Shown in pieces: positions 1 to 8,230 of a stretch of DNA of 64,000 nucleotides. Positions within the stretch are counted from its first letter, which is position 1. Every line of letters starts with the position of its first letter. The stretch comes from Dehalococcoidia bacterium. Lineage in GTDB: Bacteria; Chloroflexota; Dehalococcoidia; DSTF01; JACRBR01. The stretch spans positions 30,317 to 94,316 of the forward strand of contig JADMII010000009.1 of the NCBI GenBank assembly GCA_015478665.1. Direction: 5' to 3'. A program made the translations under genes and the position numbers. Below the pieces are notes generated by a model. It was not told where the DNA came from, made no database searches, and saw nothing but the letters and a program-made list of their open reading frames with translations.

Positions 1-259
1 CGCACGACGACACAGCCCACGCTCGGATTCGGACTCGTCGTGCCCAGCACCGCATCACCCAGCTCGACGGCGCGTCGCATGAAGTCGGAGATCACGCACC
101 AGCATATCGGCCCGCGGTGAAGGCCCGTAACCCCCGCAGGTCTCCCGCCGGAGGAGGGGAGCGGCGGTTGGTGTCATCGCGCGAGGAACTTCCTCTGCGC
201 GTGTGATCGAAGAATTGCTCCGGCACTCGGACCGCAGCCCGCGTACCAGCGCGGACGCC

Positions 260-297
260 GCTGTCTTCGTGAGCGAAGCGCAGGATCCCTCCGGCGC
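260..297. repeat. GAGCGAAGCG-type dispersed repeat, copy 1
   Basis: About 38 bp that match 1007-1044 at most positions. The shared core is CTGTC(T/A)TCGT, then GAGCGAAGCG, then CCCTCCGGCGC. From memory, repeats containing TGAGCGAAGCGAAGGATC are widespread between genes of environmental bacteria, including Chloroflexota. The function is unknown. Confidence 0.6.
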
Positions 298-372
298 ACG
301 ATGCTGTACGCGAGGGGAGACCGGACGCGGTTTCCGCTCCCGGGCCGCCACCACCGCGGTGGAGACGGCGTG

Positions 373-408
373 CGCGAAGGAGCTCTGTTCCGCGAAGGAG
401 CTCTGTTC
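373..408. repeat. 18-bp perfect tandem duplication
   Basis: Two exact head-to-tail copies of an 18-bp unit (373-390 and 391-408), each containing GAAGGAGCTCTG. No gene is supported across it. It is most simply a replication-slippage product. Confidence 0.85.
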
Positions 409-620
409 GAGGAAGATCGCGGTCACCGCAGGTGCCGCGGAGCGCCACACATGCGCCGGACGATGGCATCGGCAGACGTGCGCGTGTCGCACCATCGCCT
501 GTCCCATCGCGCGCTACCATCGGATTCGGGCCCTGCGTCTGTATCCGACGCGGCGCGGTCGGTTGCGCGAGGCGGGGGTGGCGCGGCAAGCTTCCCATAG
601 CATGACGGGGGGCAGCGCGC

Positions 621-932
621 ATGGTGACTTCGATCCTCCGACGCACGACGACCGTGACCAGGCCCGACGACTGGGCGGCGCGGACGGCCGCGCTCGAGCC
701 GCGGCTGCGGGCCGTGCTCGACCGGCAGCCGGGCTTCGTCTCGCACGAGCTGCGGCGCGACGGCGACGGCGGCAGGATGGTGGAAGAGACGTCGTTCCGG
801 ACTGCGGACGACTGCCGTGCCTACCTGCGGAACGGCGCCGCGGCGATGTGCGCCACCCTGCTCGACGCCGCCCTGCCGACCGCTGCCTTCCCCCACGGCA
901 CCTGGCACCGCGAGACGGTGGAGCGCGCGTGA
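621..932 (+). CDS. Small dimeric alpha/beta-barrel-like protein (ABM type)
   Basis: A 103-residue protein whose spacing resembles the antibiotic-biosynthesis-monooxygenase (ABM)/dimeric alpha-beta barrel fold. A helix with ALEPRLRAVL is followed by a QPGFVSHEL strand, an EET strand and a second helix with RAYLRNGA. Members of that fold act as small oxygenases, heme-binding proteins or stress proteins, and the substrate cannot be told here. The ATG is preceded by a G-rich stretch (GGGGGG, about 610) that could serve as a ribosome site, and by a TAGCAT box at 597-602. The gene stands alone, with repeat-rich spacers on both sides. The family call is by pattern only. Confidence 0.5.
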   Translation: MVTSILRRTTTVTRPDDWAARTAALEPRLRAVLDRQPGFVSHELRRDGDGGRMVEETSFRTADDCRAYLRNGAAAMCATLLDAALPTAAFPHGTWHRETVERA

Positions 933-1266
933 TCCACAGCTGCACGCAGACGAGGGGCGATGGAGGTCGCCGGCCGGAGGCCGCGCGCGCGGACGAGGGC
1001 GGTGTTCTGTCATCGTTGAGCGAAGCGAAGGCTCCCTCCGGCGCTCGACGCTGCGCCACACCGAACGGCGCACGCAGATGGACAGACGACGGTGATCGAA
1101 GTCAGAAGTTGGAGGTCGGCGGTCTGAGGCCACGCGGGGTTGAGGGGGAACCGCAGATGGCGCAGAGGGGACGCAGTGCAACCCGCCTGAGTGCATCCGT
1201 GGGTCAGCCGTCTGCGATACATGCTTCTCCCTCGCCCCTTCCCATGCACCCGTGGACCGACCGGCG
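933..1266. repeat. Repeat-rich spacer upstream of the dehydrogenase
   Basis: This holds several short repeat types and no credible gene. There is a second GAGCGAAGCG-type copy at 1007-1044. A GTTGGAGGTCGG string near 1108 is the complement of the ACCTCC heptamers seen near 6945 and 39490. A CCGCAGATGGCGCAGAGG string near 1152 resembles the CGCAGATG-type intergenic repeats also seen near 5520 and 40330. Confidence 0.6.
1007..1044. repeat. GAGCGAAGCG-type dispersed repeat, copy 2
   Basis: This is the partner of 260-297. It shares the GAGCGAAGCG core and the CCCTCCGGCGC tail, with a handful of substitutions. A more degenerate third copy may lie at about 10836-10860 (GTCATCCTCAGCCGAGCGG). Confidence 0.6.
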
Positions 1267-2538
1267 ATGACGACTGAAGTCGCGCACGCGCCGGCGGAGA
1301 ATCCCTGGGACAACGCCATCGAGCAGCTCGATGCCGTCGCGGGCAAGATGCGCATCGACCCTGGCATGCGCGACGTGCTGCGACACTGCAAGCGCGAGTT
1401 CACGGTGAACTTCCCGGTGAAGATGGACGACGGCTCAACGCGCGTCTTCACCGGCTATCGCGTCCACCACAACGAGGCGCGCGGGCCGGTGAAGGGCGGC
1501 CTGCGCTACAGCCTCAACGTCTCCATCGACGAAGTGCGCGCACTGTCGATGTGGATGACGTGGAAGTGCGCCGTCGCCGGACTTCCGTTCGGCGGCGCGA
1601 AGGGTGGGGTCATCGTCGACCCGGCGACGCTCAGCGTGCACGAGCTCGAGCGCCTCACCCGGCGCTTCGCCGCCGAGATCAGCATCATCATCGGCCCCGA
1701 CGAAGACGTGCCCGCGCCCGATATGGGCACGGACGCGCAGGTGATGGCGTGGTTCATGGACACCTACAGCATGCTCCACGGACATTCCACGCCGGCGTCC
1801 GTCACCGGCAAGCCCGTGTCGATCGGCGGCAGCAGCGGCCGCTTCGAGGCGACCGGGCGCGGCGTCCTCTTCGTGACGCAGGAGGCGTGCCGGGCGCGCG
1901 GCGTCTCGCTCGACGGCGCGACGGTCGCCGTGCAGGGCTTCGGCAACGTCGGCAGCATCGCCGCGCGGCTGCTGAGCGAAGCCGGCGCGAAGGTGGTCGC
2001 GCTCAGCGACGCCACCGGCGGCATCTACGACCCCGACGGCCTCGGCGACATCGCCGCGCTGCTCGCGCGGCCGCGCGAGCGCGGGCTGATCCCGCGCGAG
2101 CGTCCGGGACGGTCGATCACAAACGGCGCGCTGCTGGAGCTGCCGGTCGACATCCTGATCCCGGCGGCGCTCGAAGGCCAGATCCACGGCGGCAACGCGG
2201 CGCGCGTGCAGGCGCCGATGATCATCGAAGCAGCGAACGGGCCGACGACGCCGGAGGCGGACCGCATCCTGGCGGCGAAGGGGACGTACGTCGTGCCGGA
2301 CATCGTCGCCAATGCCGGCGGCGTCATCGTCTCGTACTTCGAGTGGGTGCAGGACCTGCAGTCGTTCTTCTGGGAGGAGCAGGAGGTGAACCTGCGCCTC
2401 GAGCGAATTATCAAGCGTGCCTTCGGCGAGGTCGCGGAGATCTACGACCGCGAGCACGGCACGATGCGGGAGGCGGCCTACATGCTCGCCGTCGGCCGCG
2501 TCGTCGAGGCGACGGAGGTGCGCGGGATCTTCCCGTAG
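1267..2538 (+). CDS. gdhA: Glu/Leu/Phe/Val-type dehydrogenase, probably glutamate dehydrogenase
   Basis: Catalyses reversible NAD(P)-dependent oxidative deamination of an amino acid, most likely glutamate to 2-oxoglutarate and ammonia. The 423-residue length is normal for the hexameric family. Residues 62-82 carry the substrate-binding GYRVHHN...GPVKGGLR block. Residues 107-114 (PFGGAKGG) contain the catalytic lysine, and VAVQGFGNVG near 219-228 begins the Rossmann NAD domain. I start at ATG 1267 because the alternative GTG at 1252 adds only five residues and neither has a clear ribosome site. Leucine or phenylalanine specificity cannot be excluded, but length and motifs favour glutamate. Together with the proline dehydrogenase at 19.9 kb it could feed proline carbon into the TCA cycle. 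Confidence 0.9.
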   Translation: MTTEVAHAPAENPWDNAIEQLDAVAGKMRIDPGMRDVLRHCKREFTVNFPVKMDDGSTRVFTGYRVHHNEARGPVKGGLRYSLNVSIDEVRALSMWMTWKCAVAGLPFGGAKGGVIVDPATLSVHELERLTRRFAAEISIIIGPDEDVPAPDMGTDAQVMAWFMDTYSMLHGHSTPASVTGKPVSIGGSSGRFEATGRGVLFVTQEACRARGVSLDGATVAVQGFGNVGSIAARLLSEAGAKVVALSDATGGIYDPDGLGDIAALLARPRERGLIPRERPGRSITNGALLELPVDILIPAALEGQIHGGNAARVQAPMIIEAANGPTTPEADRILAAKGTYVVPDIVANAGGVIVSYFEWVQDLQSFFWEEQEVNLRLERIIKRAFGEVAEIYDREHGTMREAAYMLAVGRVVEATEVRGIFP

Positions 2539-2738
2539 GGAGGTCGGTCGCACGCCCCACGTCCCAGGCGGGCGGACCGACGGCCGAGCCAGTAGCCCGG
2601 GGAGCGCGATGAATCGTCGCCTTCGCACGCCGCCCCCGGCCTTCAACCCACCACCCTGCCTCCTGTCGGCCGCGCGCCGCGGGCCGTACACTCTTCGATG
2701 CGCGGCGGCGGCGCCGCGGGAGTTCGAGGAGTCCCGGA

Positions 2739-4388
2739 ATGGCGCAGATCGATGGTGGCGACCTCGTCGCACGCATGCTCAAGGGCGAAGGGATCGATAC
2801 GGTCTTCACGCTCTCCGGCGGACATATCCAGAACATCTACGACGGCTGCATCGATGAAGGCATCCGCGTCATCGACACGCGGCACGAGCAGGTGGCGGGG
2901 CACGCCGCGGAGGGCTACAGCCGGCTGACGCGCAAGTGCGGCGTCGCGCTCGTAACGGCGGGCCCCGGCGTGACGGACACCGTGACCGCCGTAGCGACCG
3001 CATACCAGAACGCCAGCCCCCTCCTCGTGATCGGCGGCGCCGCGCCGCTGACCACGTCGCTGATGGGTGCGCTGCAGGAGATCCCCGGCACTGTCGAGAT
3101 GATGCGGCCGATCACCAAGTGGTCCGCGACGATCCCCTTCACCAAGCGCATCCCGGACTACCTGGCGCAGGCGTTCCGCGTCGCGCTTACCGGCCGTTAC
3201 GGCCCCGTCTTCCTCGAGATCCCTTCGGACATCCTGTTCGGGCGGGTCGACGAGGCGGACGTGCCGCTGCCCGTGGGATATCGCACCGAGGGGCGGACGC
3301 AGGGCGACTTCGCGCTGATCCGCGAGGCCGCGCAGCTGCTGGCGGCGGCCGAACGGCCGGTGATCATGGGTGGCACCGGCGTCTACTGGTCGGACGCCGG
3401 CGCTGCGCTCGTCGAGCTGGCGGAGACCCTGCAGGCGCCGATCTACCTCAACGACATGGGCCGCGGCACCGTCAGCCAGGAGCATCCGCAGTTCATGAGC
3501 CGCACCCGCCGGACGGCCTTCGGCGAGACCGATGTGATCCTCTTCGCCGGCACGATGATCGACTTCCGGCTCCGCTACGGCCGCAGCATCAACCCGCAGG
3601 CGAAGGTGATCTCGATCGACATCGACCCCAACGAGCTCGGCCGCAACCGCGGCATCGATGTCGGTATCGAAGGCGACCCGAAGAACGCGCTGCGCCAGCT
3701 GACGGCCGAGATCGGCGAGCGCGTCATCCGCCACGACGCGTGGCTGGCGAAGCTGCGGGACGGCGAGACGAAGGTCGTCGAGCTGCGGCAGCGCTGGTTG
3801 CACTCCGACGCCTCGCCGATCCACCCGCTGCGCCTGTGCAACGAGATCGCCAGGTTCGTCGACGACGAGACGATCGTCGTCGGCGATGGCGGCGACATCG
3901 TGGGCCTGTCATCGCAAGTGCTGCCGGTAAACCAGCCGGGTCAGTTCATGGGGCCGGGGCCGCTCGGCACACTGGGCGTCGGCACCGGATTCTGCATCGC
4001 GGCGAAGGCCGTGCACCCGCGGAAGAAGGTGCTGATGGTGAACGGCGACGGCGCCTTCGGCCTCAACGGATTCGACTTCGACACGCTGGTGCGCTTCGAC
4101 ATGCCGGTCGTCTCCGTCGTCGGCAACGACCGCCAGTGGGGGCAGATCCTCGTCGGCCAAGAGAAGATGTACGGCGACGAGCGCGTCGTCGCGACGCGGC
4201 TCGCCGACAGCGCGCGCTACGACAGGGTGGTCGAGGCGCTGGGCGGCCACGGCGAGTTCGTCACCGAAGCCGACGACATCTTCCCGGCGATCGAGCGCGC
4301 CTTCGCGTCCGGCAAGCCGGCCTGCGTGAACGTGATCATCGACCAGAAGCCGGAGGGCGTCTCGGGGGGATACGAGTTCCTGGGATGA
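2739..4388 (+). CDS. ThDP-dependent enzyme, acetolactate synthase/acyl-CoA lyase-like
   Basis: A 549-residue thiamine-diphosphate enzyme of the acetolactate synthase / 2-hydroxyacyl-CoA lyase / oxalyl-CoA decarboxylase superfamily. The Pyr domain carries the ThDP-activating glutamate E50 in DTRHEQVAGHAAEG. A central Rossmann-like domain follows. The PP domain has the Mg/ThDP motif starting at about residue 435 (NGDGAFG...) and ending with a GND-type asparagine near 463. No regulatory (IlvN) subunit or other branched-chain genes are nearby, so a true acetohydroxyacid synthase is unlikely, and an acyl-CoA lyase or other carboligase is the better guess. A TACACT box at 2688-2693 and a GGAGT stretch before the ATG suggest a leadered transcript. 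Confidence 0.8.
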   Translation: MAQIDGGDLVARMLKGEGIDTVFTLSGGHIQNIYDGCIDEGIRVIDTRHEQVAGHAAEGYSRLTRKCGVALVTAGPGVTDTVTAVATAYQNASPLLVIGGAAPLTTSLMGALQEIPGTVEMMRPITKWSATIPFTKRIPDYLAQAFRVALTGRYGPVFLEIPSDILFGRVDEADVPLPVGYRTEGRTQGDFALIREAAQLLAAAERPVIMGGTGVYWSDAGAALVELAETLQAPIYLNDMGRGTVSQEHPQFMSRTRRTAFGETDVILFAGTMIDFRLRYGRSINPQAKVISIDIDPNELGRNRGIDVGIEGDPKNALRQLTAEIGERVIRHDAWLAKLRDGETKVVELRQRWLHSDASPIHPLRLCNEIARFVDDETIVVGDGGDIVGLSSQVLPVNQPGQFMGPGPLGTLGVGTGFCIAAKAVHPRKKVLMVNGDGAFGLNGFDFDTLVRFDMPVVSVVGNDRQWGQILVGQEKMYGDERVVATRLADSARYDRVVEALGGHGEFVTEADDIFPAIERAFASGKPACVNVIIDQKPEGVSGGYEFLG

Positions 4389-4542
4389 GCGCGCGGCGGG
4401 CGATGCCCCTCGGGTGCGGGTGCCGGCGGGCTGAGCGGTATCGCGGGAGAGGTTGGATATTGATGTTTGGATCCGGTGGTGGCGAGCGACGGTGGCTTCG
4501 CCGGACGGAGGTGGGGCTACCCGCTGAAGGTGAGGATCACGT

Positions 4543-5423
4543 GTGGGTGAGTGCGGCGTGAGACTCCTGCCGGCAGGCCTCCGACGACTGGCGCCGCTGG
4601 CGGCCCTGCTGGCAGTCGTCGCGTTCGCGGGCATCTTCTCGGCCGCAAAGTGCTACCCGCCGAACACGCGCGTCGTCGTCTTTATCCAGGGCCTGTACTC
4701 CAGCTACGACGCGAGCGGCACGGCGCCGGACGGCGTCGAGCAGCACACGTTCGACACGCTGAAGGCCGCCCTCGTCGCGAGGCAGTACGGCGCGACGAAG
4801 CTGCTCGACTTCTCCTACGCCGGCGGCCGACGCCCTACGGATGCGAGATCACCGACCGGCCGTCGGCGGTGAACCTGGCGCCGCTCGAGCAGATGCTGCG
4901 GGACTATCGCGCACGGCAGCCGAAGGCGCACTTCGCACTCGTCGGCCACAGCCTCGGCGGCTACCTGGCGTTTCTCGAGGGCGTCCGTGAGTCGCAGCGC
5001 GCGCCCGACCAGCAGCTCGGCATCAGCGAGGTGGTGACCTTCGATGCGCCGATCGGCGGCGTCAACGCGGACAAGAAGACGGTGCTCGACCTGGCGTCGC
5101 CGTGCGCAAAGACGTATCAGGCGGGCGCGGAGCTGGTGGGGGTCCGCGAGGACCCGACGACGCCCGCGACGCGCGCCGCCCAGGCGGCCGCGATGGCGCG
5201 CCAGGGCGTGCGGCTGGCGACGCTGGGGAATATCGACGACTGCCTGTACAATCTGCCCGCCTGCGCCGGCTTCGGTGCTGACGATACCGAGAGCCAGTTC
5301 GTCGCCGGCGCCGCCCTCTCGAAGCGGTACGAGATCAAGGTCGACCCGTTCCTCAGCCACACGGCGATCCTCGCGAACCAGGCCGCGGTCGGCGATGCCG
5401 TGGCATTCATCGGCCCGCCGTGA
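4543..5423 (+). pseudogene. Secreted lipase-like alpha/beta hydrolase, frameshifted
   Basis: The N-terminal part (from 4543) has a signal-anchor (LAALLAVVAFAGIFSAA) and then VVVFIQGLYSSY, a typical first beta-strand/oxyanion segment of an alpha/beta hydrolase. At about 4827 the reading frame changes. The remainder continues in the +2-related frame with EITDRPSAVNL, the nucleophile elbow GHSLGG, and a C-terminal FLSHTAIL that may hold the catalytic histidine. The two halves join smoothly if one base is restored, so this is either a recent pseudogene or a sequencing or assembly error. When intact it would be a roughly 290-residue exported lipase or esterase. The fold is fairly sure and the substrate unknown. 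Confidence 0.7.
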
Positions 5424-5676
5424 GCGGGCGACGGATTCGGACGGAGCCGCGCTGAGGCCGGGTTGGGCTTTGAGCTCCGGGCGCACGTAGATTGAGGCGG
5501 ACGGGTGGGATTGATTCGCAGATGATGCCGGCGCCCGTAGATGCGGAGAGACCCTCGCGTCCGCTGTCTGTTGTCGGTTCTCCGCGGACAGCCGTCTGCT
5601 GTCTGCTGTCGCTTGATTGCCGTCGCCGGCTGGATCTGTCACCGGCAGGGCAACATTGTCCACACTATCTCCATCC
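5424..5676. repeat. Spacer with CTGTCTGCTGTC-type repeats
   Basis: This carries a run of seven-to-eight-base imperfect repeats between about 5562 and 5612 (TCTGTTGTCGG, TCTGCTGTCTGCTGTCG) and a CGCAGATGATG string at 5518. Similar runs occur at about 8108-8135, 56395-56425 and 56517-56545. No gene is visible. Confidence 0.6.
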
Positions 5677-6936
5677 ATGATCAAACTCGCCCATCCGCAG
5701 ATCGATGACGACGACCGCGCGGCGGTGCTGGCGGCGCTCGATTCGGGGCAGCTGGCGCAGGGACCGCGCGTCGCCGCGTTCGAGCAGGCGTTCGCCGCAT
5801 TCGTCGCCGCGATCGGCTCGACGCGTCCGACAGCGGGCGAGCACACTCCGGCCGATGCGCCCGACGGCACGGACAGTGAGCCTCGCGGCGACAACGCTGC
5901 GGCGCTCCACGCCATAGCAGTGAGCAGCGGTACGGCCGCGCTCCACCTCGCCCTGCTCGCGCATGAAATCGGCGACGACCGCTCCCGTCCCGGCAGCCCG
6001 GACCTCCGACCGCCGTCCGACCCCCGGCCGCTGCCCGCCGATACCCCGGACGAAGTCATCGTCCCCGCCTTCTCCTTCGCGGCGACGGCCAACGCGGTCC
6101 TCCACGCCGGCGCGCGGCCGGTGTTCGTCGACGTGCGCGACGAGGACTTCGGCATCGACGTGGCGCAGGCGGCGGCGGCGATCACGCCGCGGACACGCGC
6201 GGTGATCGCCGTGCACCTGTACGGCCAGACGTGCGACGTCGGATCGCTCGCGGAAGTGTGCGCGCGGCGCGGCATCGCGCTCATCGAGGATGCCGCACAG
6301 GCGGTCGGCGCATCGATGGCGGGGCGCGCGGCGGGCGCCTGGGGGACCGGCTGCTTCTCGCTCTACGCCACGAAGAACCTGCAGACCGGCGAGGGCGGCA
6401 TGATCACGACGCGCGACGCGACGGTCGCCGCCGCCGCGCGCCTGCTGCGTTCGCAGGGCGAGCGCGAGCGGTACGTGACGGAGGCGCTCGGCTACAACTT
6501 CCGCCTGACCGAAGTGGCGGCGGCGCTCGGCCTCTCGCAGCTGGCGAAGCTCGCTGCGCGCAGCGGGCGGCGGCGGGCGAACGCGGCGCGGCTGAGCGGG
6601 CTGCTCGCGGCAAATCGGCAGATCGTCGCCCCACGCGAGCTCCCCGGACGACGCCACGTCTGGCATCAGTACACCGTCCGCGTGCGGGCGGGGGCGGCGG
6701 CGCGGGCGCGTTTGCAGGCGGCGCTGCGGGAGCGCGGCATCGAATCGGCGACGTTCTATCCGACGCCGATCCACCGGCAGCCGCTCTACCGCCGCCTGGG
6801 CTACGGCAACCTCGATCTGCCGGTCGCCTCGCGGCTGGCGTCGGAAGCGCTGTCGCTGCCCGTCCATCCGGCGCTCTCCGATGATGAGATCGACGCCGTC
6901 GCTTCGACGGTGAACGAGATCACGGGCGCCTGGTGA
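5677..6936 (+). CDS. DegT/DnrJ/EryC1 aminotransferase (WbpE-like)
   Basis: A PLP-dependent sugar aminotransferase of 419 residues that would add an amino group to a keto-NDP-sugar. AVSSGTAALHLALL (about 81-94) is the cofactor phosphate site, EDAAQAVGA follows, and YATKNLQTGEGG contains the PLP lysine. HQYTVRV and TFYPTPIHRQPLY match the family C-terminus. With the next two genes it fits the WbpE/WbpB/WbpA set that makes UDP-GlcNAc-3-NH2-uronic acid, which is known for other bacteria and inferred here. Odd points are two Pro/Arg/Asp-rich in-frame insertions (residues about 48-78 and 100-124), each placed where relatives have only a short turn. The start at ATG 5677 matches the family N-terminus (IKLAHPQIDDDD). 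Confidence 0.85.
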   Translation: MIKLAHPQIDDDDRAAVLAALDSGQLAQGPRVAAFEQAFAAFVAAIGSTRPTAGEHTPADAPDGTDSEPRGDNAAALHAIAVSSGTAALHLALLAHEIGDDRSRPGSPDLRPPSDPRPLPADTPDEVIVPAFSFAATANAVLHAGARPVFVDVRDEDFGIDVAQAAAAITPRTRAVIAVHLYGQTCDVGSLAEVCARRGIALIEDAAQAVGASMAGRAAGAWGTGCFSLYATKNLQTGEGGMITTRDATVAAAARLLRSQGERERYVTEALGYNFRLTEVAAALGLSQLAKLAARSGRRRANAARLSGLLAANRQIVAPRELPGRRHVWHQYTVRVRAGAAARARLQAALRERGIESATFYPTPIHRQPLYRRLGYGNLDLPVASRLASEALSLPVHPALSDDEIDAVASTVNEITGAW

Positions 6937-6993
6937 CGCGCCCAACCTCCAGCTTCCAACCGCCAACCACCGCTCCGCCCGATCGCCGCCCGC

Positions 6994-6999
6994 TACACT
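6994..6999 (+). promoter_or_regulatory. -10-like TACACT box, leaderless layout (6 nt before ATG)
   Basis: TACACT followed by six bases and the ATG at 7006, with no Shine-Dalgarno between. This spacing puts transcription start at or near the start codon. No clear -35 is visible. Confidence 0.55.
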
Positions 7000-7005
7000 G
7001 CGCCC

Positions 7006-8037
7006 ATGAGCGATACGATCCTGCGCGCGGGCGTGATCGGCCTCGGGGCGATGGGCGCGCACCACGCCCGCGTCTACGCTGAGATGCCGGGCGTCGAGCT
7101 GGTGGCGGTGTGCGATGCCGACGGCGCGCGCGTGGCGCAGGGCGCCGGCGAGCGCGGCATACGCGGCTACAGCGACGCGCGGGCGATGCTCGACGGCGAG
7201 CGCCTCGACCTCGTGAGCATCGCCGTGCCAACGCGCGCGCATCTCGATGTCGCGCTGGACGCGATCGCGCGCGGCGTGGCGCTGCTGATCGAGAAGCCGC
7301 TCGCCGCCACGCTCGACGAGGGAGCGCGGCTGCGCGCTGCGGCCGCGGCGGCCGGCGTGCCGATGACCGTCGGGCACATCGAGCGGTTCAACCCGGCGGT
7401 GCTGGCGATGAAGGCGCGCGTACAGGCGGGCGAGCTGGGTCGGGTGCTGCAGGTGCATGCGCGCCGCGTCGGACCGTTCCCACGGCGCGTGCGCGACGTC
7501 GGCGTCGTCCTCGACCTGGCGCCGCACGATATCGACCTCATGCGCTTCATCACCGGCAGCGAGGTGACGCGCGTGCAGGCGGAGACGGAGCAGCGCATCA
7601 ACACCGACCACGAGGACATGCTGAGCGGGCTGCTGCGCTTCGCGAACGGCGTCGTCGGCGTGCTCGATGTCAACTGGTTGACGCCGACGAAGATCCGCGA
7701 GCTCGCCGTGCTCGGTTCGCGCGGCATGTTCATCGTCGATGAGCTGGCGCGCGAGCTGACGTTCTTCGAGAACGACTTCCATGCCCGCGACCAGCAGGGC
7801 GACTGGGCGGCGCATCACCTGAAGGGCGTCAGCGAAGGCCGCCGCACCAGCATCGTCATCGACAAGCGCGAGCCACTGCGCGCCGAGCTCGAGGCCTTCG
7901 CCCGCACGGTCGCCGACGGCGCGCCGCCCGCCGTCACCGCCGACGACGCGCTCGCCGCCATGGCTGTCGCCGAGGCGCTGGTGCGCGCGGCGGAGACGCA
8001 CGCGGCGATCGAGCTCGTGCAGCCGGCGCCGGCATGA
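7006..8037 (+). CDS. Gfo/Idh/MocA oxidoreductase (WbpB-like)
   Basis: A 343-residue NAD(P)-dependent sugar oxidoreductase. The N-terminal Rossmann motif GVIGLGAMGAHHARVYAE is at residues 9-26 and the EKP motif of the active site is in IEKPLAATL near residue 95. MTVGHIERFNPAV and the later LDLAPHDIDLMRF are typical of UDP-GlcNAc-uronate 3-dehydrogenase (WbpB) relatives. It lies between the aminotransferase and the NDP-sugar dehydrogenase, and in the Wbp pathway it would oxidise C3 of UDP-GlcNAcA before transamination. A TACACT box six bases before the ATG suggests its own leaderless promoter rather than read-through from upstream. Confidence 0.85.
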   Translation: MSDTILRAGVIGLGAMGAHHARVYAEMPGVELVAVCDADGARVAQGAGERGIRGYSDARAMLDGERLDLVSIAVPTRAHLDVALDAIARGVALLIEKPLAATLDEGARLRAAAAAAGVPMTVGHIERFNPAVLAMKARVQAGELGRVLQVHARRVGPFPRRVRDVGVVLDLAPHDIDLMRFITGSEVTRVQAETEQRINTDHEDMLSGLLRFANGVVGVLDVNWLTPTKIRELAVLGSRGMFIVDELARELTFFENDFHARDQQGDWAAHHLKGVSEGRRTSIVIDKREPLRAELEAFARTVADGAPPAVTADDALAAMAVAEALVRAAETHAAIELVQPAPA

Positions 8038-8039
8038 AG

Positions 8040-8230
8040 CTCGCAGGTCGCCGGTGGCAGGTCGCAGGTCGGTCGTCGGCGGCCGGCAGCCGTTCGCCGG
8101 CACGAGCGTTGCTCTCTGCTGTTGGCTGTTTGCTGTCTCCGCTCGCAGCTCGCAGGTCGCAGGTCGCCGGTACTCCATCGGCCGGCGCGTTGCTCCTGGC
8201 CGTGTGCCGCCCGCTGCCCGGATCCCATCG
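8040..8230. repeat. TCGCAGG heptamer array
   Basis: Imperfect tandem heptamers (TCGCAGG / TCGCCGG) at about 8042-8075 and 8145-8172 surround a CTGCTGTTGGCTGTTTGCTG stretch near 8110. The same heptamer recurs at 17447-17470. Open frames crossing it are repetitive, so the following gene is taken to start at 8231. Confidence 0.7.

Larger units (their letters stand above)
1..620. other. Non-coding or decayed leading region
   Basis: No convincing gene is visible. The long open frames here run across low-complexity repeats and do not resemble any family I know. The stretch holds an 18-bp tandem duplication at 373-408, one copy of the GAGCGAAGCG-type repeat at 260-297, and a CCACC/GGTGG inverted repeat near 350. 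A TAGCAT box at 597-602 may be the promoter of the gene starting at 621. Confidence 0.55.

Noticed and set aside
203..1270. Long plus-strand open frame of 355 codons
   Set aside because: It runs through the 18-bp tandem repeat, both GAGCGAAGCG repeats and the real 621-932 gene in another frame. Its translation is repetitive (AKELCSAKELCS) and Arg/Ala-rich.
2739..4388. Authentic acetohydroxyacid synthase (IlvB)
   Set aside because: No IlvN or branched-chain genes adjoin it, and the sequence looks more like the acyl-CoA lyase/other ThDP subgroup.
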